Shown piece after piece: positions 22,679 to 35,393 of a DNA stretch of 64,000 nt (positions are counted from its first letter, which is position 1; each line of letters begins with the position of its first letter). This stretch comes from Punica granatum (taxonomy: Eukaryota > Streptophyta > Magnoliopsida > Myrtales > Lythraceae). Position numbers and translations under genes: made by a program. Location of the stretch: the NCBI RefSeq assembly GCF_007655135.1, contig NC_045129.1:19318274-19382273 (forward strand). The letters run 5' to 3'. The notes beneath the pieces were generated by a model. The model did no database searches and had not been told where the DNA came from. It worked only from the letters and a program-made list of their open reading frames with translations.

Positions 22679-25600
22679 TGTCAGCACCCCATTTTGGCCC
22701 ACCGGCTTCCTGCACAAGAATTACCTATCAAAGCCCGGGTTACTATTCATCTCCCGGCAATCAGAGGCGAACATGCGGGCACAGAGTCATAAACCACAGA
22801 AGAAGAGCTGGGTCCATTAGAAAAGCCGAAGAGAGCAGTCGGAAGAATTTACAGACAAAGAACCCCGAAAACAACGGAGCTGACACTGTGGCACTATTCA
22901 TCATCGAGTCACCGAAGCACCGAAAGGTGCCCAATATGGGACTCCAAAAATCCCTCTCAGTGCCAAAGTGACCAACGACACGTCCGGGCGCATTTCCGGG
23001 GCCTGCCACATGAGCCGGGACGCCCCGATCTCTCACGGACGCCTTTTCTGACAGAGCTCCCAGGGCCCGCTCCACTGACAAGCAGACGGCCCCTCGAAAC
23101 GGGCCTATAGGCACCCAGGGACCACTAGGGTTGGGGAACAAGCTTTAGATGACCTTCCGGAACTCGACTCGGTTTCCCGAGGGACGTTTCAGTGGTCATG
23201 AACGTCTCCCGACGAGCCTCCGAGGCACGTCCACGAAGAACAAAGATCACAACGATCCCCGAGCACCTCACAAGGAGCCCCGAGCACCTCAAGACATTCA
23301 GGGAACAATGAGAAAACCCCGGTCAAAGCCCCTAGGTCTTCCCGGGCCAACGGTCCCCGACCGAGGGCAACGAGCCAACGATCCTTCACGGGGCAAAAGG
23401 ATCGCCAAAACGAATGTCAGGGTGCACAAAGAACAATCAGGGACCGGGGGACACTAAACTCCGCTCCGAACGTCCAAACAGGGCAAAACCGACTGTCGAG
23501 GCGCCGAGTCACCCAAACGTTCGTTCATATGACGCATGGCGACATTAGGCTCATTCAAATCCTCGTCGTTCAAGCATTCCAAATCTTCAAATTAATTGGA
23601 CATCGGAGACCGGACGCGCGTTCAATCAAGTGTCAAGCTTTTTCCGGCTTTTCTCTTATTCGAATGGGACCCACAGCTCAGCCAAGCCAAGCCACCAAGC
23701 CACGGCTCGCCCACAATCAGCCACGGCTCCGACATGACAGCCCCAAACCGCGGCTAATCCCTAAGCCACGGCTCAATTCGGTGGCTCCAAGCCCCAATGG
23801 CTCAATCCCAAGAGCTTCCCTCAACCACACATTCAAAATATCTCTTACACATCCTCACATCAACTCCCATCTTTCCATCACTTCCCATCAACTTCCCACT
23901 CACTTTCCCCACCTTAATCTTCCCTCCAAAAATTCGGTTTTCTTTGCATCTTTCAAGAAAATAGACATGTCTAATCCTCATGAAACCACTGCAGGTATGA
24001 TCCTCACTCAGTTAGGAGTCCAATGCCACCGATCTCGCATCAAAAGACCACCGGGAGCCACCCCTAGAGTCGTTTCTTCATCGGGTGCCAGTCTGGTCTT
24101 TTCCTCTGGTCGTCTTTTCTAACCCGAACTTTGCAGGGATGCACAGGTCAGCTCGGGTTGAATCTCGCTACGAGCCACCCATCACTGTGCTCCTCACTCA
24201 GTTAGGAGTCCAATGCCACCGACCTTACATCAAAAGACCACCGGGAGCCTCCTGTGGAGCCGTTTCTTCATCTGGTGCCAGTCGGGTCTGTTTTGACCCG
24301 ACTGGGTCTGTCCTTTTTTTACTGACCCGACAATGTTTTTGATTTCCGGAAAATCTACGGATGCTCTCCTCCCGAAACCACCACAGGAGCGATCCTTAGT
24401 CTCTTGGGAATCCAATGCAACTGGCCTCGCGCGAAAATTCCATCCCGATCAACCGGTACAGCCTCGACAAGCCAGACTGCCAGTCGGGTCTGCCAGTCGA
24501 CCCGACTGCACCGGTTCGGGTCTGTTCGTTCCAACCGAGTCTCCCGACTCCCTTTGCCACTTCTCCGACTCTTTCCTCGTGTTCCGAGGCTAGGTAACAT
24601 TCCTCTACGACTTAGAGAAGCTAGGATCCTTGATGTTTGCTTGTTATGAAGTGTTAATGTGATTTATAAACCGGAAAGCATGAAAGTTGCTATTTTTCTT
24701 CTAGATCCAGACTTCCTCATGCATTTCCATGCACGTACGTCCATCATATTCCATTTATGTGCTCATATCATATCCGTATGATGCATAAGTTCATGTGCCA
24801 TGATAGGAAAAGATCCAAATCGGGGCCGAAGAGACCATCCCGACCCGTGTGAGCCACGGAAGCTCCCGATCATTCTTGATGGAATACGGCCGAGAGGTTC
24901 CTTGGACCACACAAGTCCGGGAGGCCCTCTTTTGCCTCGAGATGGGCCGATTCCCATGTTTTATCCATTTTGTTATCACTTGAGTCGATGCCGTTTTATT
25001 GATTCCGCTTAAATAATTTTGTTCGTGCGTGTTTGTGTGCTCTTTTGCGTGATTATGACCATGGCGGCATCGATGTGATTAAAACGTGTGTTATTATCGT
25101 GTTTGATGTATCATGCATGTAAGATACGATCGGAATCATCCCTTGGAATTGTGTGTATTGATGTTCGTGTTTTATCATTGGCTATGTGATAATCACATGA
25201 TAGACGTGTAGACTTCGGACCATTGTTCGTTAAATCCATAATACCCATAACGCAAGGTCATCGTCACCGAATAATTTCACGAATGGGAGAAACGGGACGT
25301 ATCATTCGGCTAATTAAATCACTTGGACCAAATAATTGGGTTAATCGATCCTTAATTCGTAAACGCATCGATGGTTTACGGAACGGCGAGAATGCCCTTT
25401 TTCACTAAAATTCATAATTTCAAAATACCGAGACGCGTAACACGAATAGAATTGACGTCTAGCGAGTACTCACGTGCCTTGACTCGAGTCCGGGCCCAAT
25501 TTGAGGCGGCCCGAGTCGGGGCATGAGAATCCTTCTTAGACTCCTTCATGTGACGCAAATCTCCAATTTATACACGAACATCACAATTTTATCATCCAAG

Positions 25601-27231
25601 GGCATAACCGTCATTCCTTGATTCACCGATACCCTAGGCGCTAGGGAGCCGGAAACGCCTCGATCTATGGACGGAAAAGGGCTACCCGTTCGGGTACGAG
25701 TTTCATTCACACGGCCCATTCCGTCCACTTTCGGTGTTTCTATCTTCCTATCGTAGATTCGGTGGGGAGCATTTTATTTCAGTTACAAAATACAAAGAAC
25801 CGGACTAATCATACATTCGGCCTAATCAAACACTAGATAATGGATAAGCGGAATGATAGATTCCAATCTAGAGTCAAAACACGAGTTTGGCTAATTCGGT
25901 GAAACCGCAATGACACTTAACCGAATGAGAGTCATAAAACGAACACACACATGTAATCGGCTTAGAACCCCATTCCAATCCACCACTTATGCTTGCCTAG
26001 GATAGATACACTGTTTGCTAATCAACCCCGGTTAATAAACTGATTAAATCACGTACATTCGGCCTAATACACAATTCGTTTGTATTCACTGACACTTATC
26101 AGTTGTTGTCAGTTGCTTTCTGTATTGTGTCAGTTATATCAGTTTTCTTCTGTTTTATTCTTGCTTTTGATGATTTATTGCGGCTCGGGCCCGAACCCAT
26201 AGGTTACGTGTTGCACGGGGTCCAACGCCCCAAATCACCGAACACGAGGTCCAACGCCTCTTAATTCATCGAGCGCGCGCAACCCGAGTGCCGAATGGGA
26301 TCTAGCCTCGAGTCACCATCACACTCCAAATATGGCCTATGTGGAAGGCAATTTGGATTGAATGCGTGAAACGTGTTTAGATATCACCCGGGAGCTCGAT
26401 CGGTCCAACGGTTACAGTGGGAACTAATCCGTTCTCCTGTAAACCGTCGGCTCGATTGGACCCGACCCCCGGCTCTTTGAGCCCGCGTTGCCTTAATTTG
26501 TTTATCGGTCATTCAAAACACACGGTGAGCCGGAGCGGAATATTGGCCCAATGCAAGTCGATCGGGATCCATTTACTTATTCAGTTGCACTTTGTAATTA
26601 TTCGAGAGAACATCGCGAGGATTTCATTTGTACATTCATCCACTTGTAAGGATCCCCGATCGGTGAGCAAGAGGTCCGAGTGTCGAGTCGATTAAGTCGG
26701 TCTATCGTCACCAAGAGATAAGTAAGCTCAAATACTCATGGTTTCGGCTCACGCAGGGAATCGACCATCACGGTTAGATGAATTGTAACGCTAAGATAGT
26801 GAACCGACTCCTCGATGCACAAGTCTACTCATCTTTCGGACTCTTGGCCCAACTTGATCACTTCAACGAATTTACGGTGTCAAAATGGGCGAGTAGAGTG
26901 CAACTCTAAATCACGCGGTAAATAAACAAAATGACAAGCCTAGCAAGCTAGAGTGCCGAAAGGGCGTGCGGGATATAGGCCCGCACGTAATAGGACCCCC
27001 GAATTCGGAATTTCCGGTTCCGTACGACCATTGCATTAGCATTTAGGTGTACCCCGTACCCCTAGACCCGGGTAACTTGCCGGCCCTCGACCCTCGGGTC
27101 GTAAAATGGCAAGTGGCGACTCCTTCTCACGTGCGTCCGTCGCGCGTCCCCGGAAAGGTGGACACTCCCAAGCCGCGTTTGCTTAGGCGCGCGCATGCGT
27201 GCCCCGACGAGATTAAATTCGGGTGCGCACA
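22679..27231 (+). mobile_element. Solo LTR S (plus strand)
   Basis: A complete 4553-bp LTR from TGTCAGCACCCC to GTGCGCACA, without primer site, purine tract or internal region. It is flanked by direct ACCGG copies (22674-22678 and 27232-27236), and the uninterrupted target is visible in the other LTR of A at 6023-6032. This is what is left after recombination between the two LTRs of one element. Its promoter region differs from the other LTRs: the TATAAG box is missing and a ~190-bp unit is repeated. Confidence 0.93.
24001..24580 (+). repeat. ~190-bp tandem units in the promoter part of S
   Basis: TCCTCACTCAGTTAGGAGTC starts at 24001 and again at 24191, each followed by CAATGCCACCGA and AAAAGACCACCGGGAGCC. 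A third, diverged copy starts near 24386. The core resembles the single CTTAGGAGTCCAACGAG segment of the other LTRs (for example 46764-46780), so it seems to be an expanded LTR segment. Confidence 0.75.
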
Positions 27232-27236
27232 ACCGG

Positions 27237-28624
27237 GGTTGATTAGCAAACAGTGCATCTATCCTAGGCAAGCATAAGTGGTGGATTGGAATGGGGTTCT
27301 AAGCCGATTACATGTGTGTGTTCGTTTTATGACTCTCATTCAGTTAAGTGTCATTGCGGTTTCACCGAATTAGCCAAACTCGTGTTTTGACTCTAGATTG
27401 GAATCTATCATTCCGCTTATCCATTATCTAGTGTTTGATTAGGCCGAATGTATGATTAGTCCGGTTCTTTGTATTTTGTAACTGAAATGAAATGCACCCC
27501 CACCGAAAGTGGACGGAATGGGCCGTGCGAATGAGACTCGTACCCGAACGGGTAGCCCTTTTCCGTCCATAGATTGAGGCGACCCGAGTCGGGGCACGAG
27601 AGTCCTTTTTAGACTCCTTCGTGTGACGCGATCTCCAATTTGTACACGAACATTGCAATTTTATTGTCCAAGGGCATAATTGTCACTCCGTGATTCACCG
27701 ATACCCTAGGCATCAATTCTATTCGTGTTACACGACTCGGTATTTTGAAATTGTGAATTTTTAATAGAGAAGGGCATTCTCGCCGTTCCGTGAATCATCG
27801 ATGCGTTTACAAATTAATAACCAATTTACCCAATTATTTAGTCCGAATGATTTAATTAGCCGAGTAGCACGTCCCGTTTATCCCATTTGTGAAATTATTC
27901 GATGTTTGTGGCTCCTTGTTACGGTTATCATTGGTTTAATGAATAATGGTCCGAAATCCATTCGCTTATTATGAGATTAACACACGTCTAGCGACGGAAC
28001 ACGGATACGAATACACTCAATTCCAAGGATCGAACGCGAGACGGCGGAGGAGACCGCCCTAGACCCGGGAGGGGTCGAGGAGCACTCGGCCCTTTTTCGA
28101 GGGATGGGGCCGAGAGACCTCCTGGACCCGCCTTGGGTCACGGATGGTATCCCACGTCGGTTCGAGCCATTCCTTGCATGCATAATACATCAAGCACGTT
28201 AATACATGTTTTGCTCATCTCGATATCACCGTGACCATAATCACATAAAGTCATGCAAATACGTACGAACGAGATATTTAAACGGAAAACAACAAAGGCG
28301 GCATTGACTCAAATGATAACGAAATGAATGAAACATGGGAATCGATCCGTCTCGAGGCGGGAGAAGGCTTTCCGGACCCGTGTGGTCCACGGAAGCCCTC
28401 GGCCACACTCAATCAAGGAGGACCGTGGGCTTTCATGGCTCACACGAGTCGGGAGAGCTTCTTCGACCCCGATTCGGAACATTTCCCGTCATGTTAATAT
28501 GACACGTGCGATTGACGGTAAAGAGCATGGGAATCGACTCGATTCGGGAAAAGAGAGGCCTCCATGACCCCGTATAGGCCAAGGGAGCTCACGGGTCTCT
28601 CCATAGAGACTAGACCGTGAGTCC
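27237..28624 (-). repeat. Element A 5' LTR, second visible segment
   Basis: Continues the LTR after S, collinear with 6028-7511 of A's 3' LTR except for a small deletion near 27500 and the inversion at 27576-27710. It ends at GAGTCC (28619-28624), where element B was inserted; the intact target reads GAGTCCCATGG at 7506-7516. The remainder should lie beyond the window. Confidence 0.9.
27576..27710. other. 135-bp inverted segment within A 5' LTR
   Basis: This segment is the reverse complement of 6418-6552 in A's own 3' LTR. It is bounded by GAGGCG on one side and CCTAGG on the other. About 17 bp and 38 bp that flank the segment in other LTRs are missing. B (about 30170-30350) and S (about 25470-25640) have the arrangement of the 3' LTR, so the 5' LTR copy is the derived one. 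Confidence 0.85.
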
Positions 28625-31600
28625 TGTGCGCACCCGAATTTCATCTCGTCGGGGCACGCATGCGCGCGCCTAAGCAAACGCGGCTTGAGAGTGTCCACCT
28701 TCCCGGGGACGTGCGACGGACGCACGTGAGAAGGAGTCGCCACTTGCCATTTTACAACCCGAAGGTCGAGGGCCGGCAAGTTACCCGGGTCTAAGGGTAC
28801 GGGGTACACCTAAATGCTAAGGCAATGGTCGTACGGAACCGGAATTCCGAATTCGGGGGTTCTGTTACGTGCGGGCCTATATCCCGCACGCCCTTTCGGT
28901 ACTCTAGCTTGCTAGGCTTGCCGTTTTGTTTATTTACCGCGTGATTTAAGGTCGCACTTGACTCGCTCGTTTTGACACCGTAAAATCGATGAATCGATTG
29001 AGTTGGGCCAAGAATCCGAAGGATAAGTAGGCTTGTGAGTCAAGGGATCGGTTCGCTATCTTAGCGTTACAGTTCTTCGGACCGTGATGGTCGATTCCCT
29101 GCGTGAACCGAGACCATGATTGTTCAAACTTACTCATCCCTTGGCGACGATAGACCAACTTAATCGACTCGACACTCGGACCTCCTGCCCACCAATCGGA
29201 ATCCTTACAAGTACACGAATGAATATACAAATAAAATCCTCACAATGTACGCTCGAATAAATACAGAATACAACTGAATGAAATAAATGGATTCCGATCG
29301 GCTTGCATTGGGCCAATATTCCGCTCCGGCTCACCGTGTAGTTTGAATAACCGATAAACAAATTAAGGCAACGCGGGCTCAAGGAGCCGGGGGTCGGGTC
29401 CGATCGATCCAACGGTCTTTGGGAGAACCGGTCGGTTCCCACTGTGTCTGATGGGCCGATCGAGCTCCCGGGTGATATCTAAACCCGTTTCACAAGCTCA
29501 ATCCAAATCCGCCTTCCACATAGGCCGCATTCGGAGTGTGATAGTGAATCGAGGCTAGATCCCATTCCGCACTCGGGTTGCACGCGCTCGGTGAATTAGG
29601 AGGCGTTGGACCTCGTGTTCGGTAGTTTGGGGCATTGGACCCCGTGTAACACGTAACCTATGGGCTCGGGCCCGAATCGCGATAAATCATCATATGCAAA
29701 GACAAAACAGAAGAAAACTGATAAAACTGACACAATACAGACAACAACTGACAATTGTCGGTGAATACAAACAAGTGGTGTATTAAGTCGAATGTACGTG
29801 ACTTAATCAGTTATTACCTGTGGTTGATTGGCAAACAATGCATCTAAGCTAGGCAAACATAGAGGGCGGGCTAGGATAAGGTTCTAAGCCAATTACATAT
29901 GTGTGTTTGTTTTATGACTCTTATTCAGTTAAGTGTCACTGTGGTTTCACCGAATTAGCCAAACTCGTGTTTTGACTCTAGATTGGAATCTACCATTCCA
30001 CCTATTCATTATCTAATGTTTGTTTAAGTCAAGTACATGATTAATCCGGTTCTTCGTCTTTTGCAACTGAAATAAAAAGGTTCACCACCGAATCTACGAT
30101 AGGAAGATAGAAACACCGAAAATGAACGGAATGGGCCGTGCGAACGAATCTCGCACCTGAACGGGTTGCCCTTTCTCGCCCATAGATCGAGGTGTTTCCA
30201 ACCCCCTAACGCCTAAGGTATCGGCGAGTCACGGAATGACGATTATACCCTTGGATGATAGAATTGCAATGTTCGTGTATAAACGGGAGATCACGTCACA
30301 CGAAGGAGTCTAAGAAGGGCTCTCGTGCCATGACTCGGGCCGCCTCAAATTGGGCCCGGACCCGAGTCACGGCACGTGAGTACTCGCTAGACATCAATTC
30401 TATTCGTGTTACGTGCCTCGATATTTTGAAATTGTGAATCTTGATGAAAAAGGGCATTCTCACCATTCCATAAATCGTCGATGCGTTTACAAGTTGGGGG
30501 TTCAATTAATCCAATTATTTAGTCCAAATGATTTAATTAATCGGATGATTTGTCCCGTTTTCCCGTTTGTGAAATTATTCGATGATGGTGGTCCGACATT
30601 ATGGGCATCGGGTTCGGTGAGTGATTATCCACAATCAACGCGCCAATCACGTGCCTACCACATAGCTAATAACAAGACCCGAACATTAAGACATCCAATT
30701 CCAAGGAGCGATCCGAAACGACTAGGGAGATCGGCCTAAATTCGAGAGGTGTCCGGGGACTCTCGGCCACCTCCCGAAGGAAGGAGCCGAGTGACCCTTG
30801 ACTCGTCTTGAATTTTGAGCGATCTCCCGCGCCGATTCTAATCGTTTCTTGCATACACAATACGTTAATCACGATAATAACACATGTTTTAGTCATTTCG
30901 ATACCACCACAACATAATTGCATGGAATCACACAAACGTGCATGAGTCGAGACATTTAAACGGAAATAACAAGACGATCTCGACTCGATTAATAACGAAG
31001 TAAATAAAACACGAGAACCGACCCGTCTCGAGACGGAAGAAAGCCTCCCGGACTCGTGTGGTCCGAGGAAGCTCTCGGCCCTATTCCTCCAAGGGAGGCC
31101 GTGAGCTTCCATGGCTCACATGAGTCGGGAAGACTTCTCCGGCCCCGATTCGGGCCTTTTCCCGTCATGCTATCACGTTATCTACGCTCAACGGTAAAAG
31201 AAACACGGGAACCAATCCCCTTTCGGGAAGGAGGAGACGTACCTAGCCACGGGTGGGCCAAGGAAGCTCACGGGTCTCTTCCTAGAGACTCGGCCGTGAG
31301 TCCCGTGGCTCAACCCGTGGCCAAGGGGATCTCTTCCCTCCGGACCCGGGTTGTTTCCCGTCATGACATGCGAGCTTGGACACCATGTAGGCACGGCAAG
31401 GTCGTGCATGAAAAGATAATGGACGTACGTTGCATGAAAATGCATGGAATGGATAGATCCGAAAGAAAAATAGGAACTTGCATGCATTTGGAGTCTTTAA
31501 AAACACATGAACACATCCTATGAGTAAGGATCGAAGATTCTAACTTGTATAGATCGTAAAGGAACGTTACCTAGCCCCGGTATACGAGGAGAAGAGTCGG

Positions 31601-33668
31601 GGACGTGGCCTTGGGAGTCGCTAGACTCGGTTTGAAGTTGCGGTAGTGAGCAACCCGAGAGAAGACAGTCGCGGCTAGTCTCGGTAGAACGGCTTGGCAC
31701 GCAACCTCCGGGCACGGCACGGTGCGGGGTCGGGCTCGTTGGACTCCTAAGAGGTAGATCTAGGTGGTCGTGGAAAGCTCCGAGCGTGCCGAACCCTGAA
31801 TAAGTCGGAAACGACGAGAGAAGTTCCGGTAAAAAAAAAAGAAACCCGGTTAGTGAAAATGGGTAGAACGGAGGTCGTGCACGGTTGGTCGGCCCTCGGA
31901 CTGTGACCACCTCTTCATGGGGGAGGGTGAGGGTTGTGAGGAACCCTTTAAATGTGATGGCACGACTCTCCGAGGTCGTGGGATGAAATGGCACGCCGTT
32001 AGTGTTCGGTGCGCGCGGTGAGGGTCTCGGGACCCGATTGCAATTTCGACTGGAACGGGGTCTTGGGGACCTCAAATCGAAAATCCAAGTCCGGAAATGG
32101 ACTTAGGGGGTAGGAAATATGTAGGCTATGAAGTTTGAGAATTTTTGGGTTTAAGTCGGGTCGGATGGTTACCGGAATACCGGGTGGTTTTCCGGCGGTT
32201 TCGGCCGGTTTCGGCCTTGGCAAGGGGTGGACAGAAGTGAGGGGATGGGCTGAGGTTTGAGAGAGTTCTTGAGAGAGATTGGCTTGAGAGAGAGTGGAGT
32301 TGAAGAAGTGATTAAAACTAATGATGCTAGGGAACTTATAGGAGGCTCTAATGGTTCGGTTAGAGGAAGTTAATTGCGGTTTGGGGGCCCTAAGTGGGCT
32401 GCTGAAAATTCCAAGGAGGATTAGGGTGGGGAAAGTGTCATGTAGAGTGTGGGGAAAGGAAAGGAAGGAGTGATGGGTGTGATAGGATGTGATAGGAAGT
32501 GATGGATGGATGGAGGGAGGTGATGGATGGGAGGGAAATTCAAATGTGTGGTGGGGGTGTGTTGGAGCCGACGGTGGGAGAGGCTTGAGCTGCGGCTTGG
32601 GCTGTCCAATCCGAGCCGAGGGTTGAGCCGTGGCTTGGGTTGAGCCGCGGCTTGATGGCTTGGCTTGGCTAGGCTGTGGGTCCCATCCGATTAGGAGAAA
32701 AGCCGGCAAACGCTTGAGACTTGATTGAGCTCGCGTCCGACCTCCGATGTCCGATTAATTTGAAGATTTGGAATGCTTGAAAGACGAAGATTTGGATGAA
32801 TCTAATATCGCCATGCGTCGCGTGAACGGACGTTCGGGCGGTTCGGCGCCTCGGGAGTCGGTTTTGCCCTGTTTGGACGTTCGGAGTGGAGTTTAGTGTC
32901 CGTCGACCCCGATTGACCTTTGTGCACTCTTTCATTCGTTTCGGCGATCCGTTTGCCCCGTCGGTGATCATTGGCTCGTTGTCCTTGGTCGGGGACCCTA
33001 GGCCCGGGAAGACCTAGGGACTTTGACCGGGATTTTCTCAGTGTGCCTTGAATGCCTTGAGGTGCTCGGGGTTATTGTGAGGCGCTCAGAGATCGTTGTG
33101 GTCCCTGCTTTCCGTGGAAATTCCCGAAGGCTCGCCGGGAGACGTTCATGACCACCGAGACGTCCCTCGGGAGGCCGAGTCGAGTTTCGGAAGGTCATCT
33201 GAAGCTTGTTCCCCGACTTTGATGGTCCCTGGGTGCCTGTGGGCCCGTTTTGAGGGGCCGTTTGTTTGTCAGTGGAGCGAACCCCGGGAGCCCTGTCAGA
33301 AAAGGCGTCCGTGGGGGATCAGGTGTCCCGGCTTAAGCAGAATGCCCCGAAAATGTGTTCGGACATCTCGTTGGTCACTTTGGCACTGAGGGGGATTTTT
33401 GAAGCCCTATATTGGGCACCTTTCGGTGCTTCGGTGACTCGGTGATGAATAGTGCCTCAGTGTCAGTTCCGCTGTCTCGGGGATTCCTTGTCCGTTCGTT
33501 CTTTTGACTGCTCTCTTCCACCCTTCTCGGTAGACCGTGCTCTTCTTCCCATTGCTCGTGACCTGTGCTCGCGTATTTGCCCCTGATTGTCAGGTGGTGA
33601 ATAATGCCCCGGGCTTCGATAGGAAATCCTCGCGTGGAGAGCCGGCGGGCCAAAATGGGGTGCTGACA
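28625..33668 (-). repeat. Element B 3' LTR
   Basis: 5044 bp, TGTGCGCACCC at the left and TGCTGACA at the right (TG...CA on the sense strand). It contains the TATA box at 32335-32340. It is clearly diverged from A's LTR in the middle part but nearly the same in the last 250 bp of U5. Chance frames such as 31518-32075 and 31999-32709 are not genes. Confidence 0.93.
32335..32340 (-). promoter_or_regulatory. Putative TATA box of B 3' LTR
   Basis: Minus-strand TATAAG, 1328 bp from the LTR start at 33668, followed by TTTTAATCACTTCTTC as in C. Confidence 0.5.
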
Positions 33669-33684
33669 GCTTGCCCCTCTTTGG
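33669..33684 (-). other. Element B polypurine tract
   Basis: Minus strand CCAAAGAGGGGCAAGC next to the 3' LTR, identical to A and C. Confidence 0.85.
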
Positions 33685-33930
33685 TTGCATGCTCGGTTAG
33701 AGGATGTAGCCGAAGACCACGAGAGGCACCCTTTTTTGGTCTCGGCGACCGCTTCTGTTGTCACTCTCTGTGATAGCTTGCTTCCCCGTGTTGGATATTT
33801 AGGGAGGATGTGCAAAGGTGACCGAACCTGTCGTAAGGTAACCACCTGATTAGGAAGCGAATATCCTGAAATGTAGACGAGGGGTCTAACCCCGCACGAT
33901 AGCATGTGTAGGGCCAAAGCCCGCGGGGAG

Positions 33931-35393
33931 CGGTAAAGTTACTAGGCCGAAGCCCGAGGAAAGCAGTAAATTGGACGCGAAGTCCGTGGACGTGAAGTGC
34001 GGAAAGCGATAAAGTGGACGCGAAGTCCGGAAAGCGATAAAGTGGACGCGAAGTCCGTGGACGCGAAGTCCGGAAAGCGATAAAGTGGACGCGAAGTCCG
34101 GAAAGCGATAAAGTGGACGCGAAGTCCGCGGACGCGAAGTCCGGAAAGCGGTAAAGTGGACGCGAAGTCCGCGGACGCGAAGTCCGGAAAGCGGTAAAGT
34201 GGACGCGAAGTGCGGAAAGCGATAAAGTGGACGCGAAGTCCGGAAAGCGATAAAGTGGACGCGAAGTCCATGGACGCGAAGTCCGTGGACGCGAAGTCCG
34301 GAAAGCGATATAGTGGACGCGAAGTCCGGAAAGCGGTAAAGTGGACGCGAAGTCCGCGGACGCGAAGTCCGGAAAGCGGTAAAGTGGACGCGAAGTCCGC
34401 GGACGCGAAGTCCGGAAAGCGGTAAAGTGGACGCGAAGTCCGGAAAGCGGTAAAGTGGACGCGAAGTCCGTGGACGCAAAGTCCGTGGACGCGAAGTCCG
34501 TGGACGCGAAGTCCGAAAAGCCGTAAAGTGGACGCGAAGTCCGTGGACGCGGAGTCCGGAAAGCAGTAAAGTGGACGCGAAGTCCGTGGACGCGGAGTCC
34601 GGAAAGCAGTAAAGTGGACGCGAAGTCCGTGGACGCGGAGTCCGGAAAGCAGTAAAGTGGACGCGAAGTCCGTGGACGCGGAGTCCGGAAAGCAGTAAAG
34701 TGGACGCGAAGTCCGTGGACGCGGAGTCCGGAAAGTAGTAAAGTGGACGCGAAGTCCGTGGACGCGGAGTCCGGAAAGCGGTAAAGTGGACGCGAAGTCC
34801 GTGGACGCGAAGTCCGGAAAGCGGTAAAGTGGACGCGAAGTCCGTGGACGCGGAGTCCGGAAAGCGGTAAAGTGGACGCGAAGTCCGTGGACGCGAAGTC
34901 CGGAAAGCGGTAAAGTGGACGCGAAGTCCGTGGACGCGAAGTCCGGAAAGCAGTAAAGTGGACGCGAAGTCCGGAAAGCGGTAAAGTGGACGCGAAGTCC
35001 GTGGACGCGAAGTCCGGAAAGCGGTAAAGTGGACGCGAAGTCCGTGGACGCGAAGTCCGTGGACGCGAAGTCCGGAAAGCGGCAAAGTGGACGCGAAGTC
35101 CGTGGACGCGAAGTCCGGAAAGCGGCAAAGTGGACGCGAAGTCCGGAAAGCGGTAAAGTGGACGCGAAGTCCGTGGACGCGAAGTCCGGAAAGCGGTAAA
35201 GTTGACGCGAAGCCCGGAATGCGGTAAAGTGGACGCGAAGTCCGTGGACGCGAAGTCCGGAAAGCGGTAAAGTGGACGCGAAGTCCGTGGACGCGGTAAA
35301 GTGGACGCGAAGTCCGTGGACGCGAAGTTCGGAAAGCAGTAAAGTGGACGTGAAGTCCGTGGACGCGAAGTCCGGAAAGCGATAAAGTGGATA
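33931..35393 (-). repeat. Element B 3'-UTR tandem array (43- and 28-bp units)
   Basis: Built from a 15-mer GTGGACGCGAAGTCC, used once or twice (rarely three or more times), and a 13-mer GGAAAGCGGTAAA, giving 28- or 43-bp units over about 1.4 kb. At the LTR-side end one unit carries a 33-bp segment with GGCCGAAGCCCGAGGAAAGC (about 33941-33960), the module that is in every unit of C's array. The unit has no stop codon in any minus-strand frame, so two overlapping frames of more than 500 codons run across it. They are a product of the repeat, not genes. Confidence 0.95.

Larger units (their letters stand above)
4824..28624 (-). mobile_element. Element A: Ogre/Tat-type Ty3/gypsy retrotransposon (minus strand), with nested insertions
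   Basis: Order on the minus strand: 5' LTR (21488 rightwards, interrupted by S and B), tRNA-Arg primer site, leader, ORF1, gag with zinc knuckle, protease, intron, RT with two RNase H segments, integrase, 3' untranslated region with stem-loops and a 49-bp array, purine tract, 3' LTR. The internal region is 11.4 kb and the LTR 5.2 kb, so the element is about 22 kb without insertions, the size typical of Ogre elements. It inserted into LTR D. Its coding region has stop codons and at least one frameshift, so it is inactive. Its right end lies outside the window because B interrupts it. Confidence 0.93.

Noticed and set aside
33931..35393. CRISPR-like regular repeats
   Set aside because: No unique spacers; repeats are directly adjacent, the setting is a plant retrotransposon and there are no cas genes.
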